64,000 nt of DNA, taken from Solibacillus sp. FSL R7-0668. GTDB lineage: Bacteria; Bacillota; Bacilli; Bacillales_A; Planococcaceae. The notes under the pieces are model-generated. The model was not told where the DNA came from, made no database searches, and saw only the letters and a program-made list of their open reading frames with translations. Below, piece by piece: positions 36,117-44,530 of this stretch. The stretch lies in assembly GCF_038006205.1 (NCBI RefSeq), contig NZ_JBBOUU010000001.1, forward strand, positions 1,862,001 through 1,926,000, in the 5' to 3' direction. Numbering within the stretch: position 1 is the stretch's first letter; the number at the start of each line of letters is the position of its first letter. A program made the position numbers and the translations under genes.

Positions 36117-36318
36117 TTATTCGACATAGTCTTCGAGATTAAGAGAAGATTCTATAGACTTCTTCATATAATGAACGAGTTCAGCCACCTCAGACTCCAT
36201 TCCACTTATCAATATACTCTCCTAGATAAGCCTTTCTTGCTTTGTCAAGTAAAATGGCATGCTCATAGGGTAATTGAGGTATTGTCCATTCAGCTGCCAG
36301 ATCCTTTGAGCTGATTTC
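36117..36318 (-). pseudogene. C-terminal remnant of an aminoglycoside nucleotidyltransferase (AadA/ANT(9)-like)
   Basis: The minus-strand frame reads EISSKDLAAEWTIPQLPYEH, then AILLDKARKAYLGEY. After a frameshift near 36200 it continues as SEVAELVHYMKKSI. This follows the C-terminal pattern of AadA-type enzymes (KDVAADWAMERLPAQYQP, ARQAYLG, then a VHYVK helix). The N-terminal catalytic domain is missing and a GNAT remnant abuts it. Confidence 0.6.
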
Positions 36319-36595
36319 ATTTTACTGCTTTCAAAAAATCCTCTGGTGCTTCTGCAAATTGCAGCTTTTCAATATCTTTTTGAGGCATATGTTCTTTTAG
36401 AATGGTTAAACATTCCTCCAAATCATTTTTCTATATCCGATTATTGGGTCTATTAAATAAAGCAAATCCAAAATCAGAATACAATTTTATCGCTCGAAAA
36501 CTGGATAGTTGTGTATGAAGAAATACCGGATAGTCATTCTCTTTAATACTTCTCATAACAATGGAAAGTAAAGCTCTACCAATCCCTAATCCTTG
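36317..36595 (-). pseudogene. C-terminal half of a GNAT acetyltransferase, paralogue of the gene at 36974
   Basis: The frame GLGIGRALLSIVMRSIKEND, then YPVFLHTQLSSFRAIKLYSD and FGFALFNRPNN, aligns almost residue by residue with the intact GNAT at 36974 (GLGIGRALLSYVMQG, YPVFLHTQPDSFRAIKLYAD). One internal stop (TAG after NNRI) interrupts it. The N-terminal half is replaced by an HsdM fragment. Confidence 0.8.
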
Positions 36596-36677
36596 TAACG
36601 AGCAGGTTCTACTCCACCTCTAAGTTTGTTACATGCTTCCCATAATAGGGAATATAATTCTGATTTTTCACAGCCAT
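36586..36677 (-). pseudogene. N-terminal fragment of a type I restriction-modification methylase (HsdM)
   Basis: After ATGGCTGTG and an A5 run, one frame reads SELYSLLWEACNKLRGGVEP, then ARYKD, the typical start of HsdM proteins (SELYSxLWxACxxLRGGMxxxxYKDYVL). An extra A would bring it into frame with the ATG at 36675-36677. It ends abruptly where the GNAT remnant begins. It follows the Phd-like gene by 33 nt, suggesting a lost restriction operon. Confidence 0.6.
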
Positions 36678-36709
36678 GCATTTAACCTCTCTTGTTGTTA
36701 TATTTTTTG

Positions 36710-36922
36710 TCAATATTCCGTTATATCGATACCTGCTTTCAATAATCTTTCATACCTCTCATTAGATATTAAAATAGCTATGGGCTTTCCGTTTTTTAAC
36801 ACAAAAGCAGCTTTATCTTCATCAGACAATCTTGTTATCAGTTTTGAAGATTGTTCTTTAAGAAAGTCAGACATATTATAGAATTCCATTGGTTGTTTTT
36901 GAGTCTTATCCTCTTGTCCCAT
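36710..36922 (-). CDS. Phd/YefM-type antitoxin-like protein
   Basis: A 70-residue protein: YNMSDFLKEQSSKLITRLSD, then AFVLKNGKPIAILISNERYE. This is the Phd/YefM fold, an N-terminal DNA-binding part with the xxGxPxAxLxSxxxY motif. No RelE/Doc-type toxin follows; the next thing downstream is an HsdM fragment, so it may have regulated a restriction operon or lost its toxin. AAGGTGG lies upstream of the ATG at 36922. Confidence 0.7.
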   Translation of the reverse strand: MGQEDKTQKQPMEFYNMSDFLKEQSSKLITRLSDEDKAAFVLKNGKPIAILISNERYERLLKAGIDITEY

Positions 36923-36973
36923 ATCTACACCCACCTTTACTGTCACATTTCCCCTTCTGATATTTCACCAATA

Positions 36974-37615
36974 CTAAAATTGCTCTATAGACAAAGTACT
37001 CACAGCCTCCAAAAAGAACTTCGGAGCCCTGGTTACTTTCAGCGCTTGAAATGCTTCACTTGGCATAACTGCTTGCAAGATTGGAAGACACTCCTCCAAA
37101 TCATTCGTTCTCGTGCCGATCACCGGATCGCTCAACAATGAAAAACCAAAGTCGGCATACAGTTTTATAGCACGGAAACTGTCTGGCTGCGTATGCAGAA
37201 ACACCGGATAATCAGAGGCTGACAAACCTTGCATGACATAAGAAAGCAATGCTCTACCGATCCCTAAGCCTTCGTATTGTTTTAACACCTTGAACCAGTG
37301 AATCGTAGTGATTTTCTCGTAAGCTTTCCAAGCAAAGCATGTTCCAATTGGGCGATTTTCCGAATCACATACAAACAGACATTTATCAAAAAACACTTCT
37401 TTCTTATCCGCATATACATTTTGAAAGTAGGATGTCATGAATCCCCTGTACTTTTTAGCCTCAACTGGATCATCAAACGGAAAGTCCATCCATATGCCGA
37501 GCTCGTCTTCACGACACTTGCGAATGTGAAACCCTGGCGGGAGACTTCGAACCGCAGCAGTATTCAATACTGAACACATCATAAATAAGTTTTTATCCGG
37601 TAATCCTTCCGACAA
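36974..37615 (-). CDS. GNAT family N-acetyltransferase
   Basis: A 213-residue acetyltransferase with a GNAT core: FVCDSENRPIGTCFAWKAY (beta4), TIHWFKVLKQYEGLGIGRALLSYVM (motif A with the G-x-G-x-G/A loop), YPVFLHTQPDSFRAIKLYADFGF (motif B). Start uncertain: a TTG at 37615 has GAGG 8 nt upstream, while an in-frame TTG at 37642 lacks one. A degraded paralogue lies 0.4 kb downstream. Substrate unknown. Confidence 0.82.
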   Translation of the reverse strand: MSEGLPDKNLFMMCSVLNTAAVRSLPPGFHIRKCREDELGIWMDFPFDDPVEAKKYRGFMTSYFQNVYADKKEVFFDKCLFVCDSENRPIGTCFAWKAYEKITTIHWFKVLKQYEGLGIGRALLSYVMQGLSASDYPVFLHTQPDSFRAIKLYADFGFSLLSDPVIGTRTNDLEECLPILQAVMPSEAFQALKVTRAPKFFLEAVSTLSIEQF

Positions 37616-37676
37616 AGCACTCACCTCATTACAAATTAACAAGCACCATTACGTTAAGTTAATGCTGATGCAAGCC

Positions 37677-37722
37677 TCAAAAAAAAGTAAGCCCAGCAAT
37701 GGATCGGTTCCATCGCTGAGCT
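37677..37722 (-). terminator. Rho-independent terminator
   Basis: On the minus strand, AGCTCAGCGATGG pairs with CCATTGCTGGGCT, followed by TACTTTTTTTT. It lies upstream of the GNAT gene, so it ends a transcript coming from the right. No gene is recognised between it and the kinase gene, apart from the repeats at 37938. Confidence 0.7.
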
Positions 37723-37937
37723 CTTGTTCCAGTTAGTAGCCGTTCCTCCGCTATCATCTTTCACTTTTCAACCCCTTTTCTTTTCATTATAACACATTTA
37801 AATGATTTTAAATTACTATTCATACTTATATGGTAATTACTTTTGCTACTTTAGATTAATAACTATACCAATTATCGAATGTCAATTAAAATTAAATATT
37901 TCAATAAGCTATCCTATAAATTGTCATTTGAGTGTGT

Positions 37938-38012
37938 TCGTTCTCGGAAACATATCCATTGTGTTTTTGGCTCAATCGGTAGGCGGGAACATATCAATCG
38001 TGATTTCATAAT
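37938..38012. repeat. Second pair of 38-39 bp repeat units
   Basis: TCGTTCTCGGAAACATATCC (37938) and TCGGTAGGCGGGAACATATC (37976) begin two units 38 bp apart, homologous to those at 36002-36077 and in the same orientation. The rest of 37723-38161 is AT-rich and holds no gene I can support. Confidence 0.55.
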
Positions 38013-38161
38013 TCATAACAAAAATTTTGCAATCTCTCTGGTCTTGTATCAGTTAGCCAGAATTCAGAAACAGAATATAAACATTATCTTTCAAATATTT
38101 ACTCCACTGAGACACCGATGTTTTAGATGATCTCAGCCGACCATATTACATCAAAGATCTT

Positions 38162-39064
38162 TTATTCTGTCAGTATCCAGCTACACTTCACATATAACCA
38201 ACTATCATTTAATTCAGCAGAAAGCTTTCCATTCATTTTATCCATCAAGGCTTTTGCAATAGATAACCCTAGTCCTGTACCTTTTCCTGATCGAGTTTGG
38301 TCTGCTGTATAAAACCTGTTAAAAAATAATTCAACATCTTTTTCTGTTATATCTTTTACATCATTACTTATTGTTAAATTTATTTTTGTGTTATTTTTTT
38401 CAAGTGTTATAGATACATTCCCATCTGAATACCTTATAGCATTTATAACAAGGTTTTCTATAACTCTTTTTATAGCTGACTCATCACCGATAATATTCAT
38501 TTGTTCTTGAGGAATTTTAATGCTTGGAACTATGTGTTGTTCATTAAACTGGTCATATAAATTAATTGCAATTTCCTCAACAATACTATTCAACCCTAAT
38601 TTTTCAAGTTTTAAACTATGATCAACGGATTCAATAACGGAAAGCTCGAAAAAATCATTTAGTAATATTTGCAACCTCTTTGCTCTATCTTTAGCAATTG
38701 CAAGATATTCCTTTCTTTCTTCATCTGTCACTTCAGGTTTTTCTATTAATTGAATATACCCCAAAATAGATGTTAGCGGCGTTCTTAAATCATGGGATAT
38801 GTTTGCAACAGCCTGTTTCAACTCCCTTTCAGCAGATTTTTTCTCAATATTAGACAGAGCATGCAGATCAATCAAATTATTGATTTCAATTGTCATCTTT
38901 TCTATATCTTTATCTAACAATGTTATATCTATTTTCTTTTCAGTTTTTCTTGTATTATAATTTTTCAATTGATTTAATATATTCTTTAGTTCTTTTTTTA
39001 TAAATAACAAGTGGGAAAGAAAAATGAAAGCTAATATACTTGAAATAATTACTAGATAAATCAC
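38162..39064 (-). CDS. Sensor histidine kinase
   Basis: A 300-residue kinase with one or two N-terminal membrane helices (YLVIISSILAFIFLSHLLFI) and almost no extracellular part, an intramembrane-sensing layout. The H-box is ANISHDLRTPLTSILGY. The HATPase domain shows NLVINAIRYS (N-box) and GKGTGLGLSIAKAL (G-box). GTG start with a run of G upstream. It is the last gene of an RR-ATPase-permease-kinase cluster, as in peptide-antibiotic (bacitracin or lantibiotic) resistance modules where transporter and kinase act together. Ligand unknown. Confidence 0.9.
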   Translation of the reverse strand: MIYLVIISSILAFIFLSHLLFIKKELKNILNQLKNYNTRKTEKKIDITLLDKDIEKMTIEINNLIDLHALSNIEKKSAERELKQAVANISHDLRTPLTSILGYIQLIEKPEVTDEERKEYLAIAKDRAKRLQILLNDFFELSVIESVDHSLKLEKLGLNSIVEEIAINLYDQFNEQHIVPSIKIPQEQMNIIGDESAIKRVIENLVINAIRYSDGNVSITLEKNNTKINLTISNDVKDITEKDVELFFNRFYTADQTRSGKGTGLGLSIAKALMDKMNGKLSAELNDSWLYVKCSWILTE

Positions 39065-39087
39065 TTTTTCCCCCCCACTTTCACTAA

Positions 39088-39858
39088 TTATTTGATTTCT
39101 AATCTTCTAAATATCATGGTTCCACAATAGGCCATAATAATGAATGTTGATACAGAGATTAATAGATTCTTTCCAATTTCATTGAATGTAATAACAGGAC
39201 GAAAGGCTTCATAAATCTGATAAAATATAGAATTTTGATATATGATTCTAACTATTTCATATTTAGGAACAAATCCCATTTCAATTATATATAAGATAAT
39301 CGTTCCCATAACTGTTATAATAATAGTCTTTCCGCTCTCCTTAGCTAAGGAAGCAATAAGCATTACAATCGATGAATAAGCTATTATAATAAAAGTATAT
39401 AAACTGAAGGCTCTCAATAAATATACAACTGTGCCACTAGTATAGATCTCACTATATCCCAATAAAAGAGTTTCAGATATGGCTGTAATTACTGGTAACA
39501 TAACAGCAGTAACTATTGAACCTAAAGAAAAAACGATTAACTTTGCCAAATAAATATGCCTTCTTTTATTTCCACTTAAAACTTGATTTTTAACAGTACC
39601 TGTAGCATAATCTGCATTTATAAAAAAACCAGCAAAAGTACTTATAATTAAATTAAAAACTAATGGCAATTTCATCATTTCCATAGCATTATATTCTTTT
39701 AACCCTACATTTAAAAAAACTGTATTATTCATTTGCCACCAATCTATTATAACTAGATAGTTAGCCAATGCATAAACGAAAGCTACTACTCCAATCAAAA
39801 CCCAAAATGTATGATTTCTTTTTAACTTAAATAATTCAGCTTTTATTAGATTAATCAT
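39088..39858 (-). CDS. ABC-2 type transporter permease
   Basis: A 256-residue permease with six predicted membrane helices. The N-terminus INLIKAELFKLKRNHTFW is typical of the lantibiotic-immunity / BcrB-type ABC-2 permeases. The GTVKNQVLSGNKRRHIYLAK coupling helix is evident. It overlaps the ATPase gene by 8 nt and lies 23 nt before the kinase gene. Probable export or removal of a membrane-active peptide; substrate inferred from the context. Confidence 0.88.
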   Translation of the reverse strand: MINLIKAELFKLKRNHTFWVLIGVVAFVYALANYLVIIDWWQMNNTVFLNVGLKEYNAMEMMKLPLVFNLIISTFAGFFINADYATGTVKNQVLSGNKRRHIYLAKLIVFSLGSIVTAVMLPVITAISETLLLGYSEIYTSGTVVYLLRAFSLYTFIIIAYSSIVMLIASLAKESGKTIIITVMGTIILYIIEMGFVPKYEIVRIIYQNSIFYQIYEAFRPVITFNEIGKNLLISVSTFIIMAYCGTMIFRRLEIK

Positions 39859-40774
39859 TATTTACACCTCCCACAAGTTTTGTAAAATAACCTTCCAAGT
39901 CGTCTCCCATTTGTGAAAATTGCTCAATAATAAGTCTGTTTTTAGTTATGGTCATTGATACTTTCTGTATATCATTAAAATAACTATATAACTTTATGGT
40001 GCCATCTGGCATAACCTCAAAATCTGTTGTATCCAGTTCAGTTTCTATCACAGTAGCAGCTTTACTAGGATTATCTACTTTAATACGTAAATACTGTCTG
40101 CATTTTTTATTCAGCTCTGATGCTGTAATCTGTTCCAACAATTTTCCTTTATGAATTATACCATATCTTGTAGCAAGCTGGTTCAGTTCACTTAATATAT
40201 GGCTAGATATTAAAACTGTCATTTCTTTTTCTCGATTTAGCCTTTTTATAAGTTCACGAAGTTCAACAATTCCCATTGGATCTAATCCATTTGTAGGTTC
40301 ATCAAGAATTAAAAATTCCGGGTCACTTAAGAGCGCAATAGCAATGCCCAGTCGTTGCTTCATCCCTAATGAAAAATTGACCACCTTTTTTCTTCCTGTG
40401 TTTTGTAATCCAACAAGTTCCAAAGTTTTCTCAATAGACTTTTTATTTGGAATACCTTTTTGTAAGCGATGCAGTTCTAGATTCTCATAAGCTGTCATAT
40501 TAGGAAATAAGGCAGGACTTTCAATGACTGCCCCTATTCTCTTGATAGATTGCATTAAATCCTTTTCTCTACTTTTCCCAAATAATTCTACATCCCCCTT
40601 AGTTGGAAATGCAAGACCTGTAACGATTCTAAGCAACGTTGTTTTACCTGCACCATTTTGTCCAATAAATCCGTAAATTTCACCTTTCTTAATTTCAATA
40701 TTTACATCATCAAGAACAAAATCTTCTTTGTATTTTTTATAAAGATTATTAGTTCTTAGTACATATTGATTCAT
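39851..40774 (-). CDS. ABC transporter ATP-binding protein (BcrA-like)
   Basis: A 307-residue ATPase: Walker A GQNGAGKTTLL, signature NFSLGMKQRLGIA, Walker B FLILDEPTNGLD and switch SSHILSEL. The C-terminal extension of about 90 residues is usual for BcrA/lantibiotic-immunity ATPases. GGGAGG precedes the ATG. It shares an 8-nt overlap with the permease. The 83-nt gap upstream, after the response-regulator gene, may hold a TATACT-type promoter. Confidence 0.92.
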   Translation of the reverse strand: MNQYVLRTNNLYKKYKEDFVLDDVNIEIKKGEIYGFIGQNGAGKTTLLRIVTGLAFPTKGDVELFGKSREKDLMQSIKRIGAVIESPALFPNMTAYENLELHRLQKGIPNKKSIEKTLELVGLQNTGRKKVVNFSLGMKQRLGIAIALLSDPEFLILDEPTNGLDPMGIVELRELIKRLNREKEMTVLISSHILSELNQLATRYGIIHKGKLLEQITASELNKKCRQYLRIKVDNPSKAATVIETELDTTDFEVMPDGTIKLYSYFNDIQKVSMTITKNRLIIEQFSQMGDDLEGYFTKLVGGVNND

Positions 40775-40857
40775 ACGATTCTCCTACCTCCCTTATATGA
40801 TAGTAATAGTATAAAAGCGGATCCATAAGAGAACTTAAAGAAAATATTAAAAAAACC

Positions 40858-41550
40858 TTAATTTTTAAGTCTGTATCCCATACCCCAGATAGTTTCAATA
40901 TATTCTTCCTCGGGATTAATCTTCGCCAACTTATTTCTTATATGGCTCATATGAACACTAACTGTATTATCATCTCCTAGAAAATCATCATTCCAGATGC
41001 TCTGAAATATATTAGCCTTAGTGAAAATTTTGTTGGGAGATTGCATCAAAAGCAATAGTATTTCATATTCGCGAGCGGTTAATACGACTTCACTTCCTTT
41101 AACTGTCACTATTTTTGACTCTAAATCAAGGCAAATATCTTTATGTTTTAACACTTGGTTTTGTACTCGGCTTTCTACTTGTTTATATCGTCTTAATAAA
41201 GAATCAATCCGCGCAGAAACTTCTTCAATATCAAAAGGTTTCGTAATATAATCATCCGCTCCTGTTCTTAAACTGTTTACCTTAGTTTGGGCTTCACCTT
41301 TTGCTGAAATAATAATCACAGGTACTGAACTATGCTCTCTTATCCTCAAAAGAGCTTCTTCTCCTGTAATTCCTGGTAGCATTAAATCAAGAAGCACCAT
41401 ATCCCACTCTCGTTTCTTTATATACAGCATTGCTTCAGTTCCTGAAAATGCAGATTGTGCCGTATATCCACTCTTTCTTATAATATTACATAATAATTTG
41501 TTAATATCATTATCATCTTCTACAACTAAAATTTGTATTTCTTTTTCCAT
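40858..41550 (-). CDS. OmpR-family response regulator
   Basis: A 230-residue regulator. The receiver domain has VVEDDNDI (acidic pair), MVLLDLMLPG (phosphorylated Asp), IIISAKGE and DDYITKPFD (Lys). The C-terminal winged helix shows LTAREYEILLLLMQSPNKIF and NTVSVHMSHIRNKL. The ATG at 41550 has a GGGTG site. It probably controls the ABC genes downstream in response to the kinase at 38162. Confidence 0.93.
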   Translation of the reverse strand: MEKEIQILVVEDDNDINKLLCNIIRKSGYTAQSAFSGTEAMLYIKKREWDMVLLDLMLPGITGEEALLRIREHSSVPVIIISAKGEAQTKVNSLRTGADDYITKPFDIEEVSARIDSLLRRYKQVESRVQNQVLKHKDICLDLESKIVTVKGSEVVLTAREYEILLLLMQSPNKIFTKANIFQSIWNDDFLGDDNTVSVHMSHIRNKLAKINPEEEYIETIWGMGYRLKN

Positions 41551-41777
41551 AATATCACCCATCCATCAGAATTAACATTGTGATCATCCCATCTTATTCC
41601 TTATTTTAGAAATAGATATTTTATACTAATTTATTATAAAATGATAGATTTTTATGGGAATGCTCACTGGTAAACTTTAGCTCTAACAGTTCACGTGCTT
41701 TTCTTAAAGAAATATATCCCAAAAATCCATGCCAATGTCATGGCGATAAGGTAAAAGGAATCACTGTAAATTATACT

Positions 41778-41870
41778 TTAATCTTTCAGATGTTTATAGT
41801 TATCATTTATATATTTCTTGAACTGCTTCCTTAGTGCTTCTATATGTGAATTGCTGATTCTATTCTTCAA
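41778..41870 (-). CDS. Possible 30-residue small protein coupled to the zinc-ribbon gene
   Basis: TTG at 41868-41870 overlaps the stop of the preceding gene (TTGA), and GAGGGTGAG lies 5 nt upstream. The frame encodes KNRISNSHIEALRKQFKKY, then INDNYKHLKD, a basic helix, ending in TAA. Too short for family recognition, but the coupling and ribosome binding site argue that it could be real. The stretch 41563-41777 between it and the response regulator shows nothing else. Confidence 0.4.
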   Translation of the reverse strand: MKNRISNSHIEALRKQFKKYINDNYKHLKD

Positions 41871-42625
41871 TTTTTCTCACCCTCAGCAAGCCTTAAAGTA
41901 TAACTACTGCCTTTCTTTTCTTTAATAATCTTTCCATCTTTAGCAAGCCAATCTACCGCCTTACGTATAGTGGCTTGTGGTACCTCGGGAATTAACGGGT
42001 AAAGTTTGCGTTGAGAAATACCATTATCGTTACTAATAATATCCAATAAAATGGTATCAAGCCGACTCTCTTTTTCAAAACGAATTTTGTATGTATCATA
42101 ATTTTCTGTAAGCTCTATCAGGTAATCCTTAGTGCTTTGAATGTAACTAAAGCAAGGATCTTTAGAATTGTGACAGTGTTCCCACATATCATCAAAATAG
42201 ATTTGACCGCCTTTACTCTTTTTATAACAGTAATTCCTAAAAGCTTCAAAAGCATCTATAACTTTATGACATTGCTCAATATTCTTATCTATAGAATCCA
42301 GCGTACCTACTTTAGCTGTCTCAGAATATATGGCATCCTCATATTTCTGAATAGCCGATGCCCATTTTTGTGAGAAGTTAAATGACAACTCTTCTTCCTT
42401 TTCTGTTCTGTGGAACTTTGGGTTTATACTTTTTTTCTCATCTGCTATAGCTTTTTTCAAATCATGCTCTATTTGATCTACATAGGTCCTACCTGTCTGT
42501 AAGATTTCTTTATTCCCGCTTATTTCTGCTTGAACTTTATCATCATACTCAGCTTTCTTCTTATTACAGCGATTACAAACTCCATCTTTCCACTTGTGAC
42601 CAAACAGCCTACAGATTAATGACAA
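41867..42625 (-). CDS. Zinc-ribbon / winged-helix protein of the mobile element
   Basis: A 252-residue protein starting at TTG (42625), 7 nt after AAGGGGGG. An in-frame ATG at 42703 lies inside the preceding gene. The N-terminus has FGHKWKDGVCNRCNKKK, a short CxxC metal-binding element. The middle is helical and coiled-coil-like. The last 70 residues look like a winged helix (ISQRKLYPLIPEVPQATIRKA, then DGKIIKEKKGSSYTLRL). Probably DNA-binding. It lies beside the serine recombinases and a DUF1413 gene, so it is likely element cargo. Family not recognised with certainty. Confidence 0.65.
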   Translation of the reverse strand: MSLICRLFGHKWKDGVCNRCNKKKAEYDDKVQAEISGNKEILQTGRTYVDQIEHDLKKAIADEKKSINPKFHRTEKEEELSFNFSQKWASAIQKYEDAIYSETAKVGTLDSIDKNIEQCHKVIDAFEAFRNYCYKKSKGGQIYFDDMWEHCHNSKDPCFSYIQSTKDYLIELTENYDTYKIRFEKESRLDTILLDIISNDNGISQRKLYPLIPEVPQATIRKAVDWLAKDGKIIKEKKGSSYTLRLAEGEKN

Positions 42626-42659
42626 AACGATCCCCCCTTCATGAATAGTAAAATTATTT

Positions 42660-42893
42660 TCAAACCTTTTCGTACCGCTGCTGGTTAGATGAAGTCTTTT
42701 CAATAGCCTTTATATTACCTTCCATTTTATTTACGTAGTTTAAAAATAAAGTCCCAAGCAGAAGTCGATCCTTTCTGGGTATTCTATTCCATACATAACC
42801 CTTGAACAGATCTTTGACAAGAAAGACTTCACCTTCATTCAAGTTTTCAGTTTCCTTAATAGCTTGTTCTAGTAACTCATTAACATCACCCAT
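42660..42893 (-). CDS. DUF1413 family protein
   Basis: A 77-residue protein with the DUF1413 pattern EVFLVKDLFKGYVWNRIPRK followed by RLLLGTLFLNYV. Proteins of this type are common on Firmicutes mobile elements; role unknown. AGGAG precedes the ATG. It is divergent in composition from the chromosomal genes and precedes the zinc-ribbon gene. Confidence 0.75.
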   Translation of the reverse strand: MGDVNELLEQAIKETENLNEGEVFLVKDLFKGYVWNRIPRKDRLLLGTLFLNYVNKMEGNIKAIEKTSSNQQRYEKV

Positions 42894-43038
42894 GTTGTCA
42901 TCTCCTTATCAATAACAATATCAACATCATTGTTAATAAGATTATATGCCTTTTACCAATTCTAGTCAATAAGAAGAAAACCACCAATCAAGAGAATAAA
43001 TATATCTCCTGAATGGTGGTCATTCATGTAGGTTATGT

Positions 43039-43912
43039 TTATACATCTACTTCTACACCAGATTTAAATTCAATAGTTAGTTTATCATCATAGACCGTTA
43101 TTTTCTCTATAAGTCTCCTTACTAGTTGCTCATCATACTCCTCAAGGAGGGTGGATTGTTCATTAAGGAATTTTTCCATATCTTCTAGCCTTTGCTTGGA
43201 GCCTTTTTTGCCAGCTTCTTCTGCTAAAGCCTTATGCCTTTCCTCTCTGAGCCTGTAAATCTCATCGGCTATATCGTTATAATCTTCTTTGAAATTGGCC
43301 AGTCTCAAAAGGTCTTTTTGTAATTCCTCTAGCTTTTTATCTATCTCGGAAACAATATTATTGTCTGTTTCACTTATCACTGTTTCTATATTTTCCTTTA
43401 AGATAGTTAAAAAGCCATCCTTTTGCCCTATTAGTTTATTAATTGCATCCACCGTAGCAATACCTATCATATCCTCCAGCACGGTCCGGGAATGACAAGC
43501 TAACCCTGTATTCTCAAGTCTACTGACGCATCTCCAAACAATCGATTTTTTACCTCGGTTATTCCAATGAACTCTACGGTATATTTCGCCACACTCTCCG
43601 CAGAAGATAATTTGTGAAAATACATGATTTGAACTAAAGTTTCTTTTCTTTCCACTAGTACTTATATGTCCTCTACTTCTACGAACTAACTCTTCTTGTA
43701 CCTGCATGAAGATTTCACGCGGGATAATGGCTTCATGGTTATTCTCTACATAATACTGAGGTACGATTCCGTTATTCACAACCCTCTTTTTTGTAAGAAA
43801 ATCTACCGTATAAGTTTTTTGGAGCAGTGCATCACCAATGTATTTTTCATTACTTAATATTTTCCTTATAGTACTTGTATGCCACCTTTTTTTACCTGCA
43901 CCTGTAAGTATA
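43039..43912 (-). pseudogene. Large serine recombinase 3, C-terminal half (split by an IS)
   Basis: From the IS edge the frame reads ILTGAGKKRWHTSTIRKIL, then NEKYIGDALLQKTYTVDFL (recombinase domain), CGECGEIYRR with a later Cys pair (zinc ribbon), and a long coiled-coil C-terminus. The N-terminal catalytic half lies on the other side of the IS (45388-46082). It has no catalytic serine of its own. An internal ATG-like start at 43779 would give a 246-residue fragment, probably non-functional. Confidence 0.85.
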
Positions 43913-43966
43913 GGTGCTGCACCCCAAAAGTTAGAGTTAAAAAACTAACTTTTGGGGTGTTTTTCT

Positions 43967-44530
43967 ATGTCAAAATATAGCGATGAATTCAAGTTACAGA
44001 TTGTGAAGGAGTATTTAAAAGGACCATTGGGGTTTCAGTTGTTAGCGAAAAAATATTCAATTCCATCTAAGTCTGTGATTGAACGATGGGTAACTGCCTA
44101 TAAAGCTTATGGAAAAGAGGGTTTACAACGAAAAAGCAAAAATGAAGTCTATTCTGTTCATTTCAAAGTAGATGTATTACACTTTATGAAACAAACAGGT
44201 GCTTCTTATCAAGATACGGCGATTCAATTTAAGATGAACAACCCGAGTTTAATCGCTAATTGGAACAGTATATTCCAAAAACAAGGAATAGAGGGCCTGC
44301 TAGAAAAAGTGAAGGGGCGCCCGTCTATGTCTAAAAAACCAAAATCAATTTCAACTAAGCAGGAAAAAGAAATGTCACGTGAGGAGCAGTTAGAACGCGA
44401 AAATGAACTGCTTCGTCTAGAGGTTGCGTACTTAAAAAAGTTGAAGGCTTTTCGAGAGAATCCGAATGCCTTCCTCGAAAAGCACAAGCAGCGATTGCCT
44501 TTGAACTTAAAACAGAAGGATTCCGATTAA
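43967..44530 (+). CDS. IS150-like transposase OrfA (helix-turn-helix protein)
   Basis: A 187-residue protein: two HTH segments (YSDEFKLQIVKEYLKGPLG with SVIERWVTAYKAYGKEGL, then a related second one) and a leucine-zipper-like C-terminus (EEQLERENELLRLEVAYLKK). It recognises the IS ends. A slippery A AAA AAG at 44434-44440 lets part of the ribosomes shift into the orfB frame to make the full OrfAB transposase. Confidence 0.9.
   Translation: MSKYSDEFKLQIVKEYLKGPLGFQLLAKKYSIPSKSVIERWVTAYKAYGKEGLQRKSKNEVYSVHFKVDVLHFMKQTGASYQDTAIQFKMNNPSLIANWNSIFQKQGIEGLLEKVKGRPSMSKKPKSISTKQEKEMSREEQLERENELLRLEVAYLKKLKAFRENPNAFLEKHKQRLPLNLKQKDSD
44434..44440 (+). promoter_or_regulatory. -1 ribosomal frameshift site of the IS
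   Basis: The heptamer A AAA AAG is in the orfA zero frame (TTA AAA AAG). The -1 frame from here is open through to the orfB stop. Confidence 0.7.

Noticed and set aside
36033-36314. 93-codon plus-strand frame over the repeats and the AadA-like remnant
   Set aside because: It is antisense to the remnant and begins inside the repeat; no start signal.
37677-37722. Possible T-box or riboswitch upstream of the GNAT gene
   Set aside because: It is a simple hairpin with a T run; no T-box motif or specifier loop is seen, so I list it as a terminator.
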